Shown here: piece after piece, positions 35,678 to 42,514 of the stretch
Position numbering within the stretch: the stretch's first letter is position 1
Layout of the letters: each line of letters opens with the position of its first letter
Notes under the pieces: model-generated
What the model saw: the letters and a program-made list of their open reading frames with translations, nothing else
Told to the model about the DNA's origin: nothing
Databases searched by the model: none
Position numbers and translations under genes: made by a program
Source of the DNA: Curtobacterium sp. MCSS17_015
GTDB taxonomy: Bacteria; Actinomycetota; Actinomycetes; Actinomycetales; Microbacteriaceae
Direction: 5' to 3'
DNA length: 64,000 nucleotides
NCBI RefSeq assembly: GCF_003234265.2
Contig: NZ_CP126256.1
Location: 1,364,001-1,428,000, forward strand

Positions 35678-36112
35678 TCACTCGAACATCTCCGCGAGCA
35701 TCGCCGCCGCGTCCCCGTCCACCACGTGCGCGGACCGCCGCTCCGGCCAGCGCAGGACGCCGTCGTCCGGCCAGCACGGCACGACGTGGAGGTGCAGGTG
35801 CGCCACGCTCTGTCCGGCGTCCGCTCCGGTCGCGCTCAGCACGACCACGCCGGTCGCACCGAGGGCCGCACGCATCGCCCGTCCCACCTGCTGCGCGAGC
35901 AGCGTCGTCGCCCGCAGCGCGTCCGGTGACGCGTCCAGGAGGCCCGCGGCGTGCTCGCGAGGGACGACCAACGTGTGCCCCGGCGCGAGTTCCGACCCCG
36001 GCAGCGGCCGGAACGCGACCGCCGCGGGCTCCCGCTCGATCCAGACGGTGTCCGGGTCGTCCGTCGCGATGAGCCGACAGAAGACGCAGTCGTCCGACTC
36101 CGTCCCCGTCAC
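35678..36112 (-). CDS. HIT family nucleotide-binding protein
   Basis: Protein of 144 residues that probably hydrolyses or transfers a nucleotide phosphate ester (for example AMP-amides or dinucleotides). It begins with a zinc-type CVFCRLI pair, then PLPGSELAPGHTLVVPREHAA, and ends with the histidine triad QSVAHLHLHVVP. GTG start overlapping the stop of the heme-binding-like gene by 4 bp (GTGA), so the two are translationally coupled. The substrate is unknown. Confidence 0.92.
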   Translation of the reverse strand: MTGTESDDCVFCRLIATDDPDTVWIEREPAAVAFRPLPGSELAPGHTLVVPREHAAGLLDASPDALRATTLLAQQVGRAMRAALGATGVVVLSATGADAGQSVAHLHLHVVPCWPDDGVLRWPERRSAHVVDGDAAAMLAEMFE

Positions 36113-36612
36113 GAGCGCCCGGCCCGGTGGGCCCGGAGTGCCTCCACCACGAGGGCGTGGTCGTCGTGCATCTCCAGGCCGCTGACGCCGACGGCACCGA
36201 CGAGCGACCCGCGCACGACGAGCGGGAAGCCCCCACCAGCGGCCTGGTACTGCCGTGGGTCGAGCGCCGCGGCCTCGTCGAAGGTCGATCCACCGGCCTC
36301 GTACTGCGTCCGCACCGCGAGCGTCGAGTGGCCGAAGTGCCGGACCACCCGGAACTTCCGCTCCAACCAGGCGTCGTTCACCGCGCCGGAGCCGGGGGTC
36401 GCCGCGTGGAACACCCGCTGTTCGCCGAAGGACACCGCGAACCCCACGCCGAGCCCGCGCTCCAGGGCGGTCGCCCGCAGCCAGGAGCCCACCGCCCAGG
36501 CGTCGTCGAGGTCGAACGAGTCGTGGTCGAGCTCGCGTTCCTCCGCGAGCAGGACGGCGAGCTTCTGCTCGGTCCCGAGTTCGCGGTACTGGGCTCCGGT
36601 GGCGTCGGACAT
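36109..36612 (-). CDS. GlcG/HbpS-like (UPF0303, heme-degrading domain) protein
   Basis: Protein of 167 residues of the UPF0303/YBR137W branch of the GlcG/HbpS fold: AWAVGSWLRATALERGLGVG, FGEQRVFHAATPGSGAVNDAWLERK, then PRQYQAAGGGFPLVVRGSLVGAVGVSGL, the conserved glycine-rich end. Members bind heme or small cofactors; enzymatic action is unproven for most. GAGGAG precedes the ATG at 36610-36612; an open frame 12 codons longer is less likely. Its upstream region is shared with the divergent retron promoter, 52 bp away. Confidence 0.87.
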   Translation of the reverse strand: MSDATGAQYRELGTEQKLAVLLAEERELDHDSFDLDDAWAVGSWLRATALERGLGVGFAVSFGEQRVFHAATPGSGAVNDAWLERKFRVVRHFGHSTLAVRTQYEAGGSTFDEAAALDPRQYQAAGGGFPLVVRGSLVGAVGVSGLEMHDDHALVVEALRAHRAGRS

Positions 36613-36641
36613 GGTGCTCCTCACGGGGACGGCGGTGTCGC

Positions 36642-36670
36642 TCGTCACCGTAGCGGCTTCCTCCTAGGCT
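36642..36670 (+). promoter_or_regulatory. Promoter of the retron RNA/RT transcript
   Basis: TCGTCA at 36642-36647 and TAGGCT at 36665-36670 have a 17-nt spacer. The predicted start at about 36677 coincides with the first bases of the a1 repeat, as in known retrons whose transcript begins at or near a1. Confidence 0.55.
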
Positions 36671-36675
36671 GAGCA

Positions 36676-36838
36676 CGTGGAGTTCCCGGGGGAGGCGGAC
36701 GGCGCGCGTGACGCGTCGACCTCTCCGGGGTCACCCCGGTGCACGCAGGACCAGCAGCACCACACGCCCCGAGAGGCTCGGCGCGCTCCGCGCGCTCGTC
36801 CTCACGGAGGCACCGACAGGTCCCCCGGGAACCCCACG
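36676..36838 (+). ncRNA. Predicted retron ncRNA (msr-msd) bounded by a1/a2 inverted repeat
   Basis: The ends pair: CGTGGAGTTCCCGGGGGA (36676-36693) with TCCCCCGGGAACCCCACG (36821-36838), 17 of 18 positions, one A-C mismatch. In retrons the a1 arm ends with A paired to the first T of a2, followed by the branching G; here A36693 is followed by G36694. Inside are two short stems in the msr part (CGCGTgACGCG, 36706-36716; CCGGG/CCCGG, 36725-36739) and one longer hairpin in the msd part (36773-36803: GAGG, internal loop, GCGCGC, 3-base loop, GCGCGC, CCTC). Length 163 nt. The RT frame is open through this RNA, but that N-terminal extension matches no RT domain. Confidence 0.72.
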
Positions 36839-36847
36839 CCCCTCGAC

Positions 36848-38161
36848 GTGGTCGCCACCGCCCTGGCCGACGCGTTCCTCGCCTCCGGCGGGTGGGACGC
36901 CGACCACCTGACCGCCGCTGGGTACGACGTCGTCGGCCTGGAGCGTGCGTACGTGGGACTCGCGGTCCGGGCTGCTCTCGAGACGTACCCACGGCCTCCC
37001 GTCGGTGCTCCTCGCCAGCTGGCCGCCGTCTTGGCCGGGTCTCCACCGCTGGTGCGCCTGCACGACTCACGGCGCGACCGCCGACCCGTCCGGGTGCTCC
37101 TCCGTCGCGCCGTCGCGGTGCAGGCGGTCCCGACCGTGTCGAGTCGTCTCCTCGTCGACACCCTGCCCGAGCTCGCGCGCGAACTCGACGTGACCGTCGG
37201 TCGGCTGCTCTGGCTCGCCGACACCCGCGGGTGGAACCGTCGATCGGGTCCCTCGGGTCCGCTGCACCACCACCACCACGAGTGGGTGCGTCGACCCGGA
37301 CGGACCCCGCGGCTGCTGGAGAAGCCGATGGACCTGCTCCGTCGGACTCAGCGCACCGTGCTCGACGAGCTGCTCGTGGTCCTGCCGGTGCACGACGCGG
37401 CACACGGCTTCGTCCCCGGACGCAGCGTCGTCACGGGTGCTGCCGCGCACGTCGGGCAGCAGATCGTGGTGTCGGCGGACCTCACCTCGTTCTTCGCGAG
37501 TGTGCGGGCACGGTCGGTGTACGGGGTGTTCCGGAGCGCCGGGTTCGCCGAACCGCTCGCGCACGTCCTCACCGGACTCTGCACGCACCGGGTGCCGCCG
37601 CACGTCCTCACCGCGATGCCACCCGGGGGCGACCCGGACGAGCGGGCAGCGCTCCGTCGGGTGCTCGCCGAGTCGCACCTGCCGCAGGGGTCGTCGACCT
37701 CGCCGGCACTGGCGAACAGCGTGCTGCGACACCTCGATGCCCGACTCGCCGGCTGGGCGGCATCGGTCGGTGCTGCGTACACGCGGTACGCCGACGACCT
37801 GACGTTCAGCGGCGGTGCTCAGCTGGCGCGACGACCGGACGCGTTCCTCCGCGGTGTGCAGCGGATCGTCACGGACCAGGGGTACCGACTGAACGCGCGG
37901 AAGACCCGGGTCCGCCGCGCCGGCGTCCGTCAGTCCGTGACCGGCGTCGTCGTCAACGAGCGGACGGCACCCGGGCGCCGCGAGGTCGACCGGCTGCACG
38001 CGGTCCTGCACAACTGCGTCGTGCACGGGCCGGCGTCGCAGGACCGCGGCGGGCACGCGGACTTCCGGGCGCACCTGCTCGGCCGGATCGGCTGGGTCGC
38101 CCAGGTGCACCCGGCTCGCGCGGTCCGGCTGCGCGAGGAGTTCGCTCGCATCATCTGGTGA
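36848..38161 (+). CDS. Retron-type reverse transcriptase with N-terminal extension
   Basis: RNA-directed DNA polymerase of 437 residues from GTG 36848; the frame is open back to GTG 36677, inside the predicted ncRNA. The RT domain begins at about 155 (RLLEKPMDLLRRTQRTVLDE), with AHGFVPGRSVV, VVSADLTSFFASV, LPQGSSTSPALAN, the catalytic YTRYADDLTFSG (YADD at 314-317) and the retron-typical VTGVVVN near 364. It ends in a thumb-like domain (DRLHAVLHNCVVHGP, GRIGWV). A further 150 N-terminal residues (including ELARELDVTVGRLLWLADTRGW) resemble the extension of the long myxobacterial retron RTs. It would extend a DNA from the 2'-OH of a G in its own RNA. No separate effector gene is evident. Confidence 0.9.
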   Translation: MVATALADAFLASGGWDADHLTAAGYDVVGLERAYVGLAVRAALETYPRPPVGAPRQLAAVLAGSPPLVRLHDSRRDRRPVRVLLRRAVAVQAVPTVSSRLLVDTLPELARELDVTVGRLLWLADTRGWNRRSGPSGPLHHHHHEWVRRPGRTPRLLEKPMDLLRRTQRTVLDELLVVLPVHDAAHGFVPGRSVVTGAAAHVGQQIVVSADLTSFFASVRARSVYGVFRSAGFAEPLAHVLTGLCTHRVPPHVLTAMPPGGDPDERAALRRVLAESHLPQGSSTSPALANSVLRHLDARLAGWAASVGAAYTRYADDLTFSGGAQLARRPDAFLRGVQRIVTDQGYRLNARKTRVRRAGVRQSVTGVVVNERTAPGRREVDRLHAVLHNCVVHGPASQDRGGHADFRAHLLGRIGWVAQVHPARAVRLREEFARIIW

Positions 38162-38271
38162 CCCCGAGCGCTGGTGTCCTCGGACCGGGCATCGCACGGC
38201 CCCACCGCTGCGCGGGAACCACCGCCCTGCTGGACCTTCCGTCGTTCGCGTCCGGTCGCTACCGTGGCGCC

Positions 38272-38523
38272 ATGAGCGAGCACCGCGTCACCGCCCCGGA
38301 GCCCTCGGCCGACGGCAGCAAGCCGAAGGGGCCGGCGTCCTACTTCCCGAGCATCGCGACCACGTACGGGCGACCCGTGCAGGACTGGCTCGACCTGGCG
38401 GCAGACCGGCTGGACGACCACCGCCACATGGAGGTCGTCGAGTGGCTGAAGACCGAGCACGGCCTGGGGCACGGTCACGCGAACGCGGTCGTGGCCTACG
38501 TCCGACAGGTGCTCGCGCGCTGA
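38272..38523 (+). CDS. DUF4287 domain protein
   Basis: Small protein of 83 residues whose core (KGPASYFPSIATTYGRPVQD, then HMEVVEWLKTEHGLGHGHAN) is the DUF4287 motif, common in actinobacteria and sometimes fused to DUF5655. The function is unknown; the helical fold and conserved GLGHGHAN suggest nucleotide or protein binding. It has its own -10 (TACCGT, 38260-38265) ending 6 nt before the ATG, so it is transcribed apart from the retron, which makes a role as retron effector less likely though not excluded. Confidence 0.85.
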   Translation: MSEHRVTAPEPSADGSKPKGPASYFPSIATTYGRPVQDWLDLAADRLDDHRHMEVVEWLKTEHGLGHGHANAVVAYVRQVLAR

Positions 38524-38560
38524 GTCGTCGGTGCCGTCCCGTCGCCCCGTCGGTGGCGTC

Positions 38561-39529
38561 TCAGCCGAACAGCTCGCGCAGTCGGGGGATCGTGTCGGCG
38601 TCCTCGTGCGGACCGCCGCCCTCGTGGCCGTTGTACTCCCAGACGGTGATCTCCTTCGGCCCCGCCCACGCGTTGTACGCGGCGTACACGGTCGACGGCG
38701 GGCAGATCGGGTCCATCAGCGCCACCGAGAACCACGCCGGCGCACTCGCGCGGGCCGCGTGCAGCACCCCGTCGAAGTATGCCAGGGTGCCGAAGACCCG
38801 GTCGGTCGCGGTGCGGTGCGTCGCCAGGTAGTCGACCAGCTCGTGGTACGGGTACGCGTCGGTGATCTGCGTCGCATGGCGGTGGTCACAGAGGAACGGC
38901 ACGCGCGGGAAGGCCCCGGCCAGCCCCTCGACCAGCCCGGCGACGGCGATCGCCAGGCCACCGCCCTGACTGCCGCCGAGGACCGCGATCCGGTCGCTGT
39001 CGATCAGGTCGATGTCCCGTGCGGCGTCGACCGCGCGGACGGCGTCGGCGGTGAGACGCCGGTAGTAGTAGGTGTCGGGGGACTCGATCCCGCGCGTCAT
39101 GACCCCGGGGATCGCGGGTCCGGTGCCGTCCGGGTCGGGGGTGTCGCCGGTGGCCCAGCCCGAGCCCTGCCCGCGCGTGTCCATGAGCAGGTGCGCGACG
39201 CCGGCTGACGCCCAGAGCAGCCGCTCGGTCGGCAGGCCCCGACCGCCGCCGTACCCGATGTACTCCACGACGGCGGGGAGGGGGGCGTCAGCACCGCTGC
39301 CGGCGGGGACGGTGAGCCACGCGGCGATGCGCTGCCCGTCCCACCCGGCGAACGAGACGTCGTAGGTGTCGACGGTGGTCAGGCCGGTGTCGACCCGGTC
39401 GGCCCGCACCGCGATCGGGTGCGCACGGGCTGCGCTGAGCGTGCGTCGCCAGAAGTCGTCGAAGTCGTCCGGTTCGGCGACGCTGCCACGGTACGAGGTG
39501 AGGTCCGGTCCGGTGATGTCGGTGTACAC
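38561..39529 (-). CDS. Acetyl xylan esterase / cephalosporin-C deacetylase (CE7-like)
   Basis: Alpha/beta-hydrolase of 322 residues, the usual AXE1 length. It contains the CE7 motifs RGQGSGWATGD (oxyanion region), GGSQGGG with the catalytic Ser, the Asp in ALMDPICPPSTVYAAYN and the His in EYNGHEGGG. These enzymes remove acetyl groups from xylo-oligosaccharides or small esters, usually inside the cell. The GTG at 39527-39529 starts at MYTDITGPDLTSY; a CAGGGT hexamer lies 7 nt before it, fitting the leaderless pattern. A longer frame exists but lacks family resemblance. Confidence 0.92.
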   Translation of the reverse strand: MYTDITGPDLTSYRGSVAEPDDFDDFWRRTLSAARAHPIAVRADRVDTGLTTVDTYDVSFAGWDGQRIAAWLTVPAGSGADAPLPAVVEYIGYGGGRGLPTERLLWASAGVAHLLMDTRGQGSGWATGDTPDPDGTGPAIPGVMTRGIESPDTYYYRRLTADAVRAVDAARDIDLIDSDRIAVLGGSQGGGLAIAVAGLVEGLAGAFPRVPFLCDHRHATQITDAYPYHELVDYLATHRTATDRVFGTLAYFDGVLHAARASAPAWFSVALMDPICPPSTVYAAYNAWAGPKEITVWEYNGHEGGGPHEDADTIPRLRELFG

Positions 39530-39615
39530 GGCTCCGACCCTGGCACGGCCCGGAGTGCGTGGGAAGGCCGATCGGGGCGATGCCACCGGCAGCGGACACG
39601 GCGAGGGCCACGCCG

Positions 39616-39642
39616 TACGGTGGATGTGAGAACCGATCTCAC
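39616..39642 (+). promoter_or_regulatory. -10 and overlapping inverted repeat before the His-rich gene
   Basis: TACGGT (39616-39621) is a likely -10. Just downstream, at the predicted start site, lies GTGAGA-N5-TCTCAC (39626-39642), a perfect 6-bp inverted repeat. It could be an operator, or a 5'-end hairpin in the message. A metal-responsive repressor is an attractive guess given the gene product. Confidence 0.5.
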
Positions 39643-39656
39643 GAAAGGACGGGACC

Positions 39657-39851
39657 ATGACCGACACGACCGGACCCACCCCGGGGCAGTCGCCGGAGGA
39701 CGAGCACCGCGTCGCCGAGCACGGCGTCACCGAGCACGAGCACGAGGGCGACGGGGGCGAGCACGAGACCGTCGAGCACGGCGACCACGTCGACTTCGTG
39801 CACGACGGACACCGGCACGCTCGTCACGAGGACCACTACGACGAGCACTGA
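39657..39851 (+). CDS. Small His/Asp/Glu-rich putative metal-binding protein
   Basis: Protein of 64 residues containing 14 histidines and many acids; the second half reads HGDHVDFVHDGHRHARHED. Peptides of this kind are frequent in actinobacteria, sometimes labelled zinc-transporter-associated, and probably buffer Zn, Ni or Co; this is inference from composition. There is no membrane segment. AAAGGA precedes the ATG. The gene has its own promoter and a strong terminator, so it is a single-gene unit with a possible operator at the transcription start. Confidence 0.8.
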   Translation: MTDTTGPTPGQSPEDEHRVAEHGVTEHEHEGDGGEHETVEHGDHVDFVHDGHRHARHEDHYDEH

Positions 39852-39875
39852 AGCCCGCTGACGCGGTGACGCCGG

Positions 39876-39914
39876 ACGGGAGGCGCGGTGCCGGACGTGC
39901 ACCGCGCCTCCCGT
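39876..39914 (+). terminator. Terminator of the His-rich gene
   Basis: Perfect 16-bp stem (ACGGGAGGCGCGGTGC with its complement) and a 7-base loop, followed by TTCGTCG. It begins 25 bp after the stop codon. Confidence 0.8.
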
Positions 39915-39919
39915 TCGTC

Positions 39920-39969
39920 GGTTGACGCGGTTGTCACCAGACGCGTACGCTCGGGTTGACACGGTTGAC
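39920..39969 (+). promoter_or_regulatory. Promoter and tandem operators of the RES-Xre toxin-antitoxin pair
   Basis: -35 TTGACG (39922-39927), 18-nt spacer, -10 TACGCT (39946-39951). Two operator pairs flank the -10: GGTTGACgcGGTTGTC (39920-39935) and GGTTGACacGGTTGAC (39954-39969), 34 bp apart. Tandem 7-bp repeats overlapping -35 and +1 suit autorepression by the antitoxin. Confidence 0.65.
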
Positions 39970-39982
39970 GGGAGGAGTCCGC

Positions 39983-40585
39983 ATGGGATCGACACTGCAC
40001 CGCTCGGGAACGCGGGGCGCGGGCGCACGGCGCACCGGGGGCGCGGCCGCCGTGGACCCCGTCGCGGCCCGGGGGCTCTCGACCACGGAAGCGGCCCTCG
40101 TCGACGCGATCGCCGACCGCGTCCGGCGCGGCCGAGCGGACGCGGCACTCACCGACACCGCGGACGTCGACGCGCTGGCCGAGCGGATGCTCGCCGCCCT
40201 GCCCACCGTCAAGCACGAGGCCGACGCCCTCGTCGGGCCCTTCTACGACACCGCCTCGCTGGCGACCTGGCGCGGTGTCACACGCCAGGCGATCCACAAG
40301 GCGAGCCAGAAGCGCGACCTGCTCGGACTCAAGATCGGCGACGGCAGCCGCATCTTCCCCTCGTTCCAGTTCGGTGGTTCCGGTACGCCGCTGCCACACC
40401 TGCGCGAGGTCCTCGACCTGCTCGACCGCGACGGCATCGACCCCTGGGGCAGCGCGCTGTGGTTGAACACCGTCGCCGACGAGTTCGGCGGGACGACGGC
40501 TGCGCAGGCGCTCCGCGACGGCCGTGTCGAGCCCGTGCTGGCCGCCGCCCGCCGTGCCGCGAACGCCTGGCACGCCGACGCCTGA
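39983..40585 (+). CDS. Xre/MbcA/ParS-type antitoxin of a RES toxin pair
   Basis: Protein of 200 residues. An Ala/Arg-rich leader is followed by a helical region (SLATWRGVTRQAIHKASQKR, then LGLKIGDGSRIFPSFQFGG), which is the actinobacterial DNA-binding antitoxin pattern. The C-terminal DUF2384-like part (DPWGSALWLNTVADEFGGTT, then AQALRDGRVEPVLAAAR) would plug the toxin's active site. GGAGGAG precedes the ATG at 39983; a GTG nine codons earlier is in frame but overlaps the operator. The toxin gene starts 10 nt after its stop. Likely binds the GGTTGAC tandem repeats upstream. Confidence 0.82.
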   Translation: MGSTLHRSGTRGAGARRTGGAAAVDPVAARGLSTTEAALVDAIADRVRRGRADAALTDTADVDALAERMLAALPTVKHEADALVGPFYDTASLATWRGVTRQAIHKASQKRDLLGLKIGDGSRIFPSFQFGGSGTPLPHLREVLDLLDRDGIDPWGSALWLNTVADEFGGTTAAQALRDGRVEPVLAAARRAANAWHADA

Positions 40586-40595
40586 GTCCACCCCG

Positions 40596-41273
40596 ATGAC
40601 CCCGGCACACGAACCCCGACGCACCGACGTCGCCCAGGAGCCCCCGCACCGGGACGTCGACCTGTCGACGTTCCCCGCGGTGGAGTCCCGTGGGACCACC
40701 TTCTACCGGGCCAAGCGGCACGACCGCGGTGCCTGGTGGTTCGCGTCGACGCCTGCGGATGCCGACGGCGTCGACGGCGGTCGCTTCGACCTGGCCACGC
40801 CGCGCGGCACCTGTTACTGGGCGGACTCGGTCGAGGTCGCCGTCCGCGAGCGGCTGGCGCACCACACCCTCACCACCAACACCGTGTTCGCCGCACGTGC
40901 ACGCGAGATGGTCGTCGTGTCGGCCCGCGCCTCACGCGGGCGCCGGTTCGCCGACGTCACCGACCCGGCGGCGGTCCGCGCAGGGGTCGGCGCCGAGCTC
41001 CAGACGATGGGGGACTACCGCGTGCCGCAGGCCTGGGCGCGGGCGTTCGACGGTGCCGGGTTCGCCGGGGTCCGCTACAGCACCCGGTTCACCAGCGCCG
41101 CCGACGCCAACGCGTGGGCGGTCTTCGGCAGCGCGGGGGTACCGACGCGCCCACGTCCCGAGCGTGTGCACCGCGACGGCATCACGGCGTGCCGGGAATC
41201 CGGCATCCGGGTGCTCGAGGACGGGTCGGACGCCGGCCCGGAGCGGTTCACGTTCGTCACCCCGCCGCGCTGA
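40596..41273 (+). CDS. RES-domain toxin
   Basis: Protein of 225 residues with the RES fold: an Arg in TTFYRAKRHDRGAWWF, then GRFDLATPRGTCYWADSVEVAVRERL containing the conserved Glu, and the strand GVRYSTRFTSAADANAWAVF containing the Ser, giving the R-E-S set. RES toxins such as MbcT degrade NAD+, often by phosphorolysis, and halt growth until the antitoxin is restored. It is placed immediately behind its antitoxin. The 50 C-terminal residues (PERVHRDGITACRES) are an addition. A nuclease-like gene follows with its own promoter. Confidence 0.87.
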   Translation: MTPAHEPRRTDVAQEPPHRDVDLSTFPAVESRGTTFYRAKRHDRGAWWFASTPADADGVDGGRFDLATPRGTCYWADSVEVAVRERLAHHTLTTNTVFAARAREMVVVSARASRGRRFADVTDPAAVRAGVGAELQTMGDYRVPQAWARAFDGAGFAGVRYSTRFTSAADANAWAVFGSAGVPTRPRPERVHRDGITACRESGIRVLEDGSDAGPERFTFVTPPR

Positions 41274-41320
41274 GGACCTCCGACCGGCGTGTGTCGGTGG
41301 TTCGTCCTACCGTGCCGCTC

Positions 41321-42340
41321 GTGGCCGAACCAGTCGATGCGTGGTGGCGCCGCCGACAGTGGTCGCGCGGTGTCCCGGTGCCGTACGCCGTCGGGGAGTT
41401 CCGCGCCGAGTGGGCTTCGTGGCCGGTCCTCGTCCGGCAGTACCACCCGGAGTGGAACGCGGGGGTCGTGCTCACGCAGGTCCCACCTGCTGCCGACGTC
41501 CTGCTGACGTGGGAGTGCGACGTCGGCCACGTCTTCATCGCGACCCCGAGCGAGCAGCGGTCCCGTCCGGGCCGTGAGCGCCGGCGGTCGGTGTGGTGCC
41601 CGGAGTGCGCGATGCTCGCCCAGCCGCAGCGGTGGCCCGTCCTGCCGGAGGACTGGCCGGCCGGCGTCCCGGTCCCGCAGCGGGCGGTCCGCACGACCGG
41701 TCGGCAGACGCTGCCGGCGGCACCGGCTCGCGGTGGTGCTCGCGCCGCTGCCGCTGTCGCTTCCGCTGCGGGCGCGTCCGGCGCTGCCGGCCTCCCGAGC
41801 GGGGCAGTCGCGTCGACCCGCCGCGGCTCCGGCCGCTCTCCGCGTGTGCGGGGCGCCCGGACCACGGCTGCCCGGACGATCTGCCCGAAGACCCCGCGCC
41901 TGCCGTCGGGGGAGTCGTTCGTCAGCCGGTGCGCGCCCGTGCCGGCCTCGGCGGTGGAGGCTGAACTCCGTGCCGCCCTGCGCGAGCGTCTCGACCTGAC
42001 GTTCGACCACACCGCGATCCGCCTCGACCGGCCCTTCCACGAGCACGTCGAGGTCTGGCCGGACATCGTGCTGCCGGAACTCCGGGTCGCGATCGAGTAC
42101 GACTCGACCGGTCGGCACGGGCTCGAGCACGTGGGCTCGCGCGAGGAGTCCGACCGGCGTAAGGACCGCGCGACCCGGGCCGTCGGGTGGGAGGTCGTGC
42201 GCATCCGCACCGGGCGTCTGCCGGCCCTCGGGCCGTGGGACCTGCAGGTGTCGGGCGTGTCCGGGCGCACCGTCGACCGGCTCGTCGACGTCCTGCGCGA
42301 GATCCGCGGTCCCCTGTTCGTCGACGCCTACGCTCGCTGA
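41321..42340 (+). CDS. Zinc-ribbon protein with C-terminal PD-(D/E)XK/Vsr-like nuclease domain
   Basis: Protein of 339 residues in two parts joined by a low-complexity Ala/Arg linker (about 125-195). The N-terminal part has a four-cysteine ribbon (WECDVGHVF and SVWCPECAML) like the treble-clef DUF4379 modules. The C-terminal part shows a restriction-fold nuclease core: PDIVLPELRVAIEYDSTGRH, then RRKDRATRAVGWEVVRIRTG, comparable to Vsr or DUF559 nucleases. Likely a DNA repair or defence endonuclease; the target is unknown. The -10 TACCGT (41308-41313) ends 7 nt before the GTG. It sits beside a toxin-antitoxin pair and a GIY-YIG gene, hinting at a small defence cluster. Confidence 0.78.
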   Translation: MAEPVDAWWRRRQWSRGVPVPYAVGEFRAEWASWPVLVRQYHPEWNAGVVLTQVPPAADVLLTWECDVGHVFIATPSEQRSRPGRERRRSVWCPECAMLAQPQRWPVLPEDWPAGVPVPQRAVRTTGRQTLPAAPARGGARAAAAVASAAGASGAAGLPSGAVASTRRGSGRSPRVRGARTTAARTICPKTPRLPSGESFVSRCAPVPASAVEAELRAALRERLDLTFDHTAIRLDRPFHEHVEVWPDIVLPELRVAIEYDSTGRHGLEHVGSREESDRRKDRATRAVGWEVVRIRTGRLPALGPWDLQVSGVSGRTVDRLVDVLREIRGPLFVDAYAR

Positions 42341-42359
42341 CCGTGGGGCGGCGAACCGA

Positions 42360-42466
42360 CCGATCCGTCGCGCCCGCCCGACCCGTCTGGCGGGCCCGAT
42401 CCGTCGCGCCCGTCCGACCCGTCTTGCGCGCCCGACCCGTCTGGCCGCGCGGCTCGTCGCGCCCGT
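42360..42466. repeat. 18-bp tandem repeat, six units
   Basis: Six adjacent degenerate copies starting at 42360, 42378, 42396, 42414, 42432 and 42450 (the last is 17 bp). Units alternate between CCGATCCGTCGCGCCCGC and CCGACCCGTCTGGCGGGC types. The array lies between convergent ends of two nuclease-like genes and is not an intact gene. It is too short and without spacers, so it is not a CRISPR array. Confidence 0.8.
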
Positions 42467-42514
42467 CCGACCGCGTCCTGTCACCTCGCGCGGCACCCGG
42501 TGCGAGCGCTCCGA

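Noticed and set aside
36677..36847. First 57 codons of the long RT frame as part of the protein
   Set aside because: The segment is bounded by the a1/a2 inverted repeat and matches no RT domain; it is better explained as the retron RNA, although translation through it is not formally excluded.
38272..38523. DUF4287 protein as the retron effector
   Set aside because: It has its own promoter directly before its start and is a common stand-alone actinobacterial gene; kept only as an open possibility.
39983..41273. Possibility that the Xre/RES pair are unrelated regulatory and metabolic genes
   Set aside because: Gene order, 10-nt spacing, RES residues and promoter-embedded repeats together fit a toxin-antitoxin operon.
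42360..42466. CRISPR-like array
   Set aside because: Repeats are directly adjacent with no spacers, only 18 bp and degenerate, and no cas genes are nearby.
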